A DNA stretch of 64,000 nt from Acidobacteriota bacterium (GTDB taxonomy: Bacteria > Acidobacteriota > Terriglobia > Bryobacterales > Bryobacteraceae): NCBI GenBank assembly GCA_026394055.1, contig JAPKYZ010000021.1, forward strand, positions 186,001 through 250,000, written 5' to 3'. Position numbers and translations under genes: made by a program. Shown here piece by piece: positions 58,887 through 64,000 of this stretch (the stretch's first letter is position 1; each line of letters begins with the position of its first letter). The notes under the pieces are model-generated. The model had not been told where the DNA came from. It saw only the letters and a list, made by a program, of their open reading frames with translations, and did not search any database.

Positions 58887-60364
58887 TGGTGGAGATCCCG
58901 GACTTAGGCGGAGAAGGCGTGGTTGACAGCGTCGAGGTGGACAAGCTGGACCACTTCCACGACGAATGCGGTGTGATGGCCATCTACGGCCATCCGGAAG
59001 CGTCGAATCTGGCCTATCTGGGACTCTACGCGCTCCAGCATCGCGGTCAGGAATCAGCCGGGATCGCATCGAGCGACGGGCGTCAGGTGATCTGCCACAA
59101 GTCCATGGGACATGTCGCGGACATCTTTCAGCCTTCGGTGCTGGCCAAGCTGCCGGGGCATATGGCGATCGGCCATACGCGCTACTCCACCTCCGGCGAC
59201 ACGGTGCTGCTGAACGCGCAGCCGTTCTCTGTCGCTTGCAACAAGGGCTCGGTGGCGGTGGCGCACAACGGCAACATCACCAACGCCAAGGAACTGCGCA
59301 AGGAACTGGAGTACGAAGGCTCGATCTTCCAGGCCACCTCGGACACGGAAGTGATCTTGCATCTGGTGGCCCGGTCGCGGGAGCGGACGCTGCAAGGCGC
59401 GCTCCGCGATGCGCTGCTGCGCCTGGATGGCGCGTTCTCGCTGGTGTTTCTGGCCGAAGACCGCGTGATCGTGGCGCGGGACCGGCACGGCTTCCGGCCG
59501 CTGGCCATGGGCCAGATGGAGATGGCCGGCGGCAACGGCAAGATCGCCTACGTCTTTGCGTCGGAGACCTGCGCCTTTGACCTGATCGGCGCCACCTATC
59601 TCAACGACGTCGAACCCGGCGAGATGGTGATCATCGGCCCCGAAGGCATGACGCGCGAACGTTACGCCCCGGCCCTGCACCGTGCGCACTGCGTCTTCGA
59701 GCACGTCTATTTCGCGCGCCCCGATTCGATCGTGTTTGGCCGTCCGGTGCAGCAATCGCGTGAGCAGATGGGCATGCGGCTGGCCCAGGAGCATCCGGTG
59801 GCCGCCGATCTGGTGGTGCCGGTGCCTGATTCCGGCGTCGCGGCGGCGATCGGCTATTCGATGGAATCCGGCGTCCCGTATCGACAGGCGCTGATCCGCA
59901 ACCACTACGTCGGCCGCACCTTCATTGAGCCCTCGCAGGCCATTCGCGATTTCGGCGTGAAGCTAAAGCTGAACCCGGTGCGCCATTTACTGGAAGGCAA
60001 AAGCGTCATCCTGGTGGACGATTCCATCGTGCGCGGCACCACCTCACGCAAGATCGTCCGCATGGTGCGCAGTGCGGGGGCGCGTGAGGTCCACCTCCGG
60101 ATCTCCTGCCCGCCCACCATTTCGCCGTGCTTCTACGGCGTCGATACGCCGACGCGCGGGGAACTGATCGCGGCCAACAACACGGTCGAAGAGATTCGCA
60201 AGTTCGTTGAAGCGGACTCACTCGGCTTCCTGCCGCTGCCCCGCCTCCGCGACGCGGTGAACGACCAGAACCACCAGTTCTGCTACGCCTGCTACACGGG
60301 CGACTACCCCACCGACATCATCAACATCGACGAGCTGATCCGCACCCGCGGACGGACGAAGTAG
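58886..60364 (+). CDS. purF: Amidophosphoribosyltransferase
   Basis: 492 residues from the ATG overlapping the purL TAA by one base (TAATG). The N-terminal nucleophile cysteine of the Ntn-hydrolase glutaminase domain is Cys28 in DECGVMAIYGH, so a 27-residue propeptide must be removed. HRGQESAGIA follows. The PRPP-binding site is VILVDDSIVRGTTSRK. Cysteines in RISCPP and CYACYTGDYP match the [4Fe-4S] cluster ligands of the Bacillus-type enzyme. It makes 5-phosphoribosylamine, the first committed step of purine synthesis. It should also be feedback-inhibited by purine nucleotides, as is known for the family. Confidence 0.96.
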   Translation: MVEIPDLGGEGVVDSVEVDKLDHFHDECGVMAIYGHPEASNLAYLGLYALQHRGQESAGIASSDGRQVICHKSMGHVADIFQPSVLAKLPGHMAIGHTRYSTSGDTVLLNAQPFSVACNKGSVAVAHNGNITNAKELRKELEYEGSIFQATSDTEVILHLVARSRERTLQGALRDALLRLDGAFSLVFLAEDRVIVARDRHGFRPLAMGQMEMAGGNGKIAYVFASETCAFDLIGATYLNDVEPGEMVIIGPEGMTRERYAPALHRAHCVFEHVYFARPDSIVFGRPVQQSREQMGMRLAQEHPVAADLVVPVPDSGVAAAIGYSMESGVPYRQALIRNHYVGRTFIEPSQAIRDFGVKLKLNPVRHLLEGKSVILVDDSIVRGTTSRKIVRMVRSAGAREVHLRISCPPTISPCFYGVDTPTRGELIAANNTVEEIRKFVEADSLGFLPLPRLRDAVNDQNHQFCYACYTGDYPTDIINIDELIRTRGRTK

Positions 60365-60377
60365 GCCCCGCGGCGGT

Positions 60378-61133
60378 TTACGCCGACTGAAGCCGCCCCA
60401 TCGACTCCTGATAGGTGGGCTGCCGGCCAGAGGCCACATCCTCTTGTCGGAGCTGGTGGAACCGGGTCAATGTTTTGTTAGCGGCCGACAGCGCCACAAT
60501 GCGCGCGGTGTATTCGCCCAGCTTGTGGCCCGGAAGCGCCCACATAGCCACGTCATCGGCCAGCACTTTCAGATAGGCTCTCGCGCCGCAGCATCCCAAG
60601 CTCAAGGCGGCCCGGCCGGAATTGACGACTTGCGGGACGACGGCGCAAGCCGGACGGCCCATCGCCGGCGGAAAGCCGCCCTCTACCTGCTGAATGGCCT
60701 CGCTGATGATCAGCCCGTCAGCCGAACTCGCAAACAGCATGACCACGTCCGGCACCACCGGGCACCGCGCGAGTGGCGAATAGAGTATCCGCGACGGACG
60801 GGACGGGAGTACCGGAATCTGTTCCACGTCTTCTTTGCGGGCATACTCCAGTTGGCCGAGCACATTCAGAACCGTACTCAACTCGGTCGCGTAGTTGGGC
60901 GACGGGTCCGCCAGGTTGTGGGTATAGACGCCAATCGAACACATCTCGTGCTGAGGGGCAACGGTGAGGATCGGCTGCCGCGCGGCTTCTTCCCAAAAAA
61001 CGCAGCCAGCCGCCACACTACCCTGGAAGCGCGGCAAATCCGCCGGCAGCTCAGCTGTGAAGGCTAACGCAATGGGCGGCAACTTGAGGCTCAGCGCGCC
61101 ACTCAGCCGTTCTGCATATGAAGCGTAATCCAT
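60378..61133 (-). CDS. DUF169 family protein
   Basis: 251 residues from the ATG at 61133, which has GGGGAGGAG seven bases upstream; an ATG eight codons earlier lacks such a site. Features of DUF169 are visible: LPPIALAFTAELP, CVFWEEAARQPILTVAPQHEMCSIGVY with conserved cysteines, and GCCGARAYL near the end. The cysteine-rich pattern suggests a metal or cofactor site, but the function is not known. It is convergent with purF (13 bp between stops). Confidence 0.8.
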   Translation of the reverse strand: MDYASYAERLSGALSLKLPPIALAFTAELPADLPRFQGSVAAGCVFWEEAARQPILTVAPQHEMCSIGVYTHNLADPSPNYATELSTVLNVLGQLEYARKEDVEQIPVLPSRPSRILYSPLARCPVVPDVVMLFASSADGLIISEAIQQVEGGFPPAMGRPACAVVPQVVNSGRAALSLGCCGARAYLKVLADDVAMWALPGHKLGEYTARIVALSAANKTLTRFHQLRQEDVASGRQPTYQESMGRLQSA

Positions 61134-61180
61134 GGATCTCCTCCCCGATATCTGCAAGCGGACTTGATGGTGCGATCCGC

Positions 61181-61783
61181 CTAGTTCCCCTTCATCAGAA
61201 ACTCACCATTGGTGGTATTGACGAAAACTGAGAAGTTGCTCGAGGAGATCGACTCGCCCCACACGACCCGCCAATAAGGATCCGGGAAGCGGTCGGAGGT
61301 CTCTAGTACAAAAAAGGCGGGCAGATTGGGGGACTTCTTGATGACGTCCTCCACCTTCTTCACCGCCACCTCCCAAGCCTTGTCGGTATCCGACTTCAAA
61401 GCCTCAATCCGGAAGGGGCGCGCTTGGCGGCTGGGCGTAAAGCCTTCTTCTTGCTGTGCGAACACATCCTTGTGGAAGCCTTCGCCTTCAATCGCCGACC
61501 ACGTATAGGTGCGCGATTTCTGGCGGCTTTCCGAATAGAACGTCACCGACCAGACGCCGGCTTTGCCATCGCCGCTCTTTACCGTTTCCAGGTTGATCGA
61601 ATGCGCCTTCAGCGGCATCGCGTCCTGCGCCCAACTGGCGCGCGCCATCTGGTAAGCCTTGAAGACGCCCGAGAGGCCGGTGACGGGTTTGGCCGGAGGA
61701 GCCTCCTTCTTGGGAGGCGGGGGCGTGGAGCAGCCAGCCAGAAAAACCAGAGCAGCGGCCGCGACCGCACGAGTGAGAGCCAT
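61181..61783 (-). CDS. Hypothetical lipoprotein
   Basis: The 200-residue product starts with a lipoprotein signal whose lipobox is LAGC at about 15-18, followed by a proline-rich spacer (STPPPPKKEAPPAKP). The folded part has WSVTFYSESRQKSRTYTWSAIEG and ends in VFVNTTNGEFLMKGN, a mixed alpha/beta pattern. I recognise no named family. It would be anchored to the inner or outer membrane. The DUF169 gene lies 47 bp downstream on the same strand. Confidence 0.7.
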   Translation of the reverse strand: MALTRAVAAAALVFLAGCSTPPPPKKEAPPAKPVTGLSGVFKAYQMARASWAQDAMPLKAHSINLETVKSGDGKAGVWSVTFYSESRQKSRTYTWSAIEGEGFHKDVFAQQEEGFTPSRQARPFRIEALKSDTDKAWEVAVKKVEDVIKKSPNLPAFFVLETSDRFPDPYWRVVWGESISSSNFSVFVNTTNGEFLMKGN

Positions 61784-61841
61784 GCTTTGATCTTACCGCC
61801 GTGCCATAATACCGGACAAAGATTCGCTCCGGAGGTGGTTT

Positions 61842-63122
61842 ATGCGGCGATTGACGATGCTGCCGGTTCTGGCGGTTATTCTCAGTGCTCAGTTGGGGGC
61901 ACAGGCGACGGGTGGCGCGGGTGGTGCGGGCGGCTCAACGGGCGGCTCGACCGGTGGTTCCACGGGCGGTGCGGGGGGAGGCTCCACGGGCGGCACCGGC
62001 ACCAGCCGGCAGACGACGCCCACGGTGAACCCCAACACCCAACGGCAGCCCACCTTTGAGCGGCAGATGCCGGTCTTCCTTTCGGGCAAAGTGATGCTGG
62101 ATGACGGCACGCCTCCACCGGAGCCAGTGACGATTGAGCGGGTCTGCAGTGGCGGCTCCCCGCGGCCGGAAGGCTATACCGATTCCAAGGGCCGCTTCTC
62201 CATTCAGCTGGGCCAGAATACGCAACTGATGGCCGATGCCAGCGTCGGCAACGGCAGTGATGATCCGTTCTCGCGCGGCTCTGGCGGGCTGTCGACGCCT
62301 GGCTTGGGTGGCTCCCGCAACATCAGCGAGAGCCAGCTAATGACCTGCGAGATCCGCGCCTCGCTGCCCGGGTTCCGCGGCCAAGCGGTATCGCTAGCCG
62401 GGCGGCGCTTTTTGGACAACCCCGACATCGGCACCATCATCTTGAAGCGCCTGGGCAAGGTGGAAGGCCGCACCACCAGCATGACGACGCTGGAAGCTCC
62501 CAAGGAAGCCAAGAAGTCTTTCGAGAAGGCCGTGAACGCGCTGAAGAAGAAGAAGGATAGCGAGGCCGAGAAAGAGTTCGAAAAGGCCGTCGAGATCTAC
62601 CCCAAGTTTGCCTCGGCCTGGTTTGAGCTGGGCCTCCTCCGCGAGCGGGCCAACCAGCTGGAACCCGCCAAAGAGGCCTACCAGAAGGCGCTGGCGGCCG
62701 ATACCAAGTTCATCAAACCCTACATGCAGCTGGCCGGCCTGGCCGCGCGGGATTCCAAGTGGCAGGATGTGGTGGACACGACCGACCGCGTGATCAAGCT
62801 GGATCCGTTTGACTATCCCGGCGCCTATTTCTACAACGCCGTCGCCAACTACAACCTGCAGAAAATGGAGCTGGCCGAAAAGAGCGCTCGCGAGGGGCTG
62901 AAGCAGGACGAGGAGCACAAGATCCCCAAACTCGCGCACATCCTGGGCATCATTCTGGCCGAGAAGAACGACCTGACCGGCGCGACCGAGCAGATGAAGC
63001 TCTACCTGAAGTTCTCCCCCCAAGCCAAGGATGCCGACACCGTCCGCGGCCAACTGGCGCAACTCGAAAAGATGAGCGCCTCGGCCAAGAACGAGCCCGC
63101 TGAGCCCAAGCCGCAACCCTAA
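61842..63122 (+). CDS. TPR protein with Gly/Ser/Thr-rich N-terminal region
   Basis: Encodes 426 residues with GGAGG before the ATG. A signal peptide (about 1-21) is followed by a low-complexity stretch of Gly-Ser-Thr repeats (GGSTGGSTGGSTGGAGGGS). A beta-rich domain comes next (FLSGKVMLDDGTPPPEPVTIERVCSGG), with a carboxypeptidase-regulatory-like look and conserved Cys. Several TPR units then follow (ASAWFELGLLRERANQLEPAKEAYQKAL and IKPYMQLAGLAARDSKWQDVVD in part). It is probably a periplasmic scaffold. The TPR part is charged and lysine-rich. Confidence 0.78.
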   Translation: MRRLTMLPVLAVILSAQLGAQATGGAGGAGGSTGGSTGGSTGGAGGGSTGGTGTSRQTTPTVNPNTQRQPTFERQMPVFLSGKVMLDDGTPPPEPVTIERVCSGGSPRPEGYTDSKGRFSIQLGQNTQLMADASVGNGSDDPFSRGSGGLSTPGLGGSRNISESQLMTCEIRASLPGFRGQAVSLAGRRFLDNPDIGTIILKRLGKVEGRTTSMTTLEAPKEAKKSFEKAVNALKKKKDSEAEKEFEKAVEIYPKFASAWFELGLLRERANQLEPAKEAYQKALAADTKFIKPYMQLAGLAARDSKWQDVVDTTDRVIKLDPFDYPGAYFYNAVANYNLQKMELAEKSAREGLKQDEEHKIPKLAHILGIILAEKNDLTGATEQMKLYLKFSPQAKDADTVRGQLAQLEKMSASAKNEPAEPKPQP

Positions 63123-63134
63123 GGTCCTCACCGA

Positions 63135-63602
63135 TTGCAGCCGCAGCTTCTTGAACGGGCCATCGCCCTGGCCGTGCGCAACGTGCAGGCCGGGACCGGT
63201 GGCCCGTTTGGCGCCGTCATCGCCAAAGACGGAGTGATCATCGCGGAGGCCGGCAACACCGTCACCACCACGTGTGATCCGACGGCGCACGCGGAAGTGA
63301 ATGCCATCCGCGCGGCCTGCGCAGCACTGGGCGTGTTCGATCTCACCGGCTGCGAGATCTATTCCAGCTGCGAACCCTGCCCGATGTGCCTGGGCGCCAT
63401 CTATTGGGCCCACCTCGACCGCGTCTACTTCGCCGCCACCCGCCACGACGCCGCGCTCGGCGGCTTTGACGACCGGCTGATCTACGACGAATTCGCCGCC
63501 GACACCGCCCGCCGGAGAATCCCCCTGCTCCACATCGCCCGTCCGGACGCTCGGGCTCCGTTTGAGGCGTGGTGGCGGCGGCAGGACCGTGTTCCTTACT
63601 AG
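63135..63602 (+). CDS. Nucleoside/guanine deaminase
   Basis: The 155-residue cytidine-deaminase-fold protein starts with a TTG. The zinc site is complete: His52 and catalytic Glu54 in TAHAEVNAI, Cys82 and Cys85 in EPCPMCLGAIYW. The length and the sequence after the second motif (DAALGGFDDRLIYDEF) fit bacterial guanine deaminase (GuaD) better than tRNA adenosine deaminase. It converts guanine to xanthine in purine salvage. It follows the TPR gene by 12 bp. Confidence 0.85.
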   Translation: MQPQLLERAIALAVRNVQAGTGGPFGAVIAKDGVIIAEAGNTVTTTCDPTAHAEVNAIRAACAALGVFDLTGCEIYSSCEPCPMCLGAIYWAHLDRVYFAATRHDAALGGFDDRLIYDEFAADTARRRIPLLHIARPDARAPFEAWWRRQDRVPY

Positions 63603-63657
63603 GCCCGGCTTTGCGGCGCGGCACCGCGGGTCCGCGATTGTGCGATGTTACCTATGA

Positions 63658-64000
63658 ATGACCCAACCAGTGCAAGTGTTGTACGGTGGCGCCCATCTGT
63701 TCCGTGCGGGCATCGCGCGGCGGGCGGGCGAGGTGGCGCTGAAGGCGCTTGATGAGCATGGCTATCCGCTGCCGCTGCCGGAAGGCGTGGACCAGCGGGT
63801 GCGCGAGAAGCTCCAGCGGGAGCCGGTGGAGGATTTCCGGATCGACTTTGAGGATGGCTACGGGGCCCGCTCCGAAAGTGAAGAAGACGGCCACGCAGCC
63901 GCCGCAGCCGATCTGTTGGTGAGTGAGGCCGCGGTTCCTGGGGCGTTGCCGCGACGGATGGGCGTCAGGGTGAAGGCGTTTGAGGCGGCCACGGAAGACC
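63658..64000 (+). CDS. DUF6986-like HpcH/HpaI-type aldolase superfamily protein (N-terminus only)
   Basis: From an ATG at 63658 a frame stays open to the window edge (114 codons). It reads VQVLYGGAHLFRAGIARR, then VEDFRIDFEDGYGAR. That strand and acidic motif match the aldolase-like proteins sometimes annotated as phosphoenolpyruvate kinase or DUF6986. An alternative ATG four bases upstream is in another frame with an early stop. The protein continues beyond the window, so the catalytic half is unseen. Confidence 0.6.
   Translation, partial: MTQPVQVLYGGAHLFRAGIARRAGEVALKALDEHGYPLPLPEGVDQRVREKLQREPVEDFRIDFEDGYGARSESEEDGHAAAAADLLVSEAAVPGALPRRMGVRVKAFEAATED

Noticed and set aside
62394-63533. 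A 379-codon minus-strand frame opposite the TPR and deaminase genes
   Set aside because: It crosses two recognised genes and has shadow composition.
1-64000. tRNA, rRNA, CRISPR arrays, transposases, integrases
   Set aside because: I looked for T-loop strings, rRNA-like conserved strings, regular spaced repeats and DDE/tyrosine recombinase motifs and found none that hold up.

Overview
The window looks like a chromosomal segment of an Acidobacteriota bacterium, probably order Bryobacterales (Solibacter/Bryobacter/Paludibaculum relatives). Lineage hints are the C-terminal domain of the 24.7-27.1 kb protein, which matches the Solibacter-type TIGR03437 pattern, the pairing of a TPR protein with an FG-GAP/ASPIC-UnbV protein, an exosortase/EpsI pair with a PEP-CTERM protein, the hopanoid gene hpnE, tandem S9 peptidases and Tat-exported Gfo/Idh/MocA and TIM-barrel proteins. 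This is inference from family content; no rRNA or tRNA gene was found. DNA is GC-rich, so long antisense shadow frames are common.

Region 1 (1-18.2 kb, all minus strand) is one exopolysaccharide/capsule operon read from 18211 down to 1. It opens with a NusG/UpxY-like antiterminator and a Wzc-type tyrosine autokinase. Next come a nucleotide-sugar block (RfbF cytidylyltransferase, SDR epimerase, RfbC-like epimerase, TylC3/NovU-like C-methyltransferase, second SDR), a Wzx flippase, a GT2, a Wzy-like polymerase and a GT4-GNAT fusion. An unusual trio of small-molecule enzymes follows (fold-IV aminotransferase, LysA-like decarboxylase, HpcH/HpaI aldolase) with an initiating phosphoglycosyl transferase between the first two. 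A methyltransferase and the start of a CapD/PglF-like protein end it. Most junctions overlap (ATGA, GTGA, TAATG), which indicates translational coupling. The product is probably a branched-deoxysugar polysaccharide with a non-sugar decoration.

Region 2 (18.6-37.8 kb) is mixed: ASPIC/UnbV plus TPR pair, SDR, a minimal penicillin-binding transpeptidase, secreted proteins including the TIGR03437 protein, an S9-type hydrolase, EpsI plus exosortase, an S55 (SpoIVB-type) protein coupled to a beta-propeller protein, a HEAT protein, an MFS transporter, a DAO-type oxidoreductase and a DUF1801 protein.

Region 3 (37.8-52.7 kb) carries an acyl-CoA synthetase, a MetE-like gene interrupted by one in-frame TAG, a Gfo/Idh/MocA oxidoreductase, a DCC protein overlapping hpnE, two tandem S9 peptidases, a hydroxypyruvate-isomerase-like protein, an unknown protein, a fused anthranilate synthase trpEG and small membrane proteins.

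Region 4 (52.9-64 kb) has a NarL-type two-component system, a Uma2 protein, a PEP-CTERM protein, the coupled purQ-purL-purF operon, a DUF169 protein, a lipoprotein, a Gly-rich TPR protein, a guanine-deaminase-like gene and the start of a DUF6986-like gene.

Scattered through intergenic DNA is a family of REP-like palindromes (arms of 24-25 bp beginning AGCCCCATGCGT) at five loci, each beside a gene 3' end. A second GC-rich repeat family (core CGCCAAGGCGCAAAG) occurs at two loci. No CRISPR array, transposase or integrase was seen.
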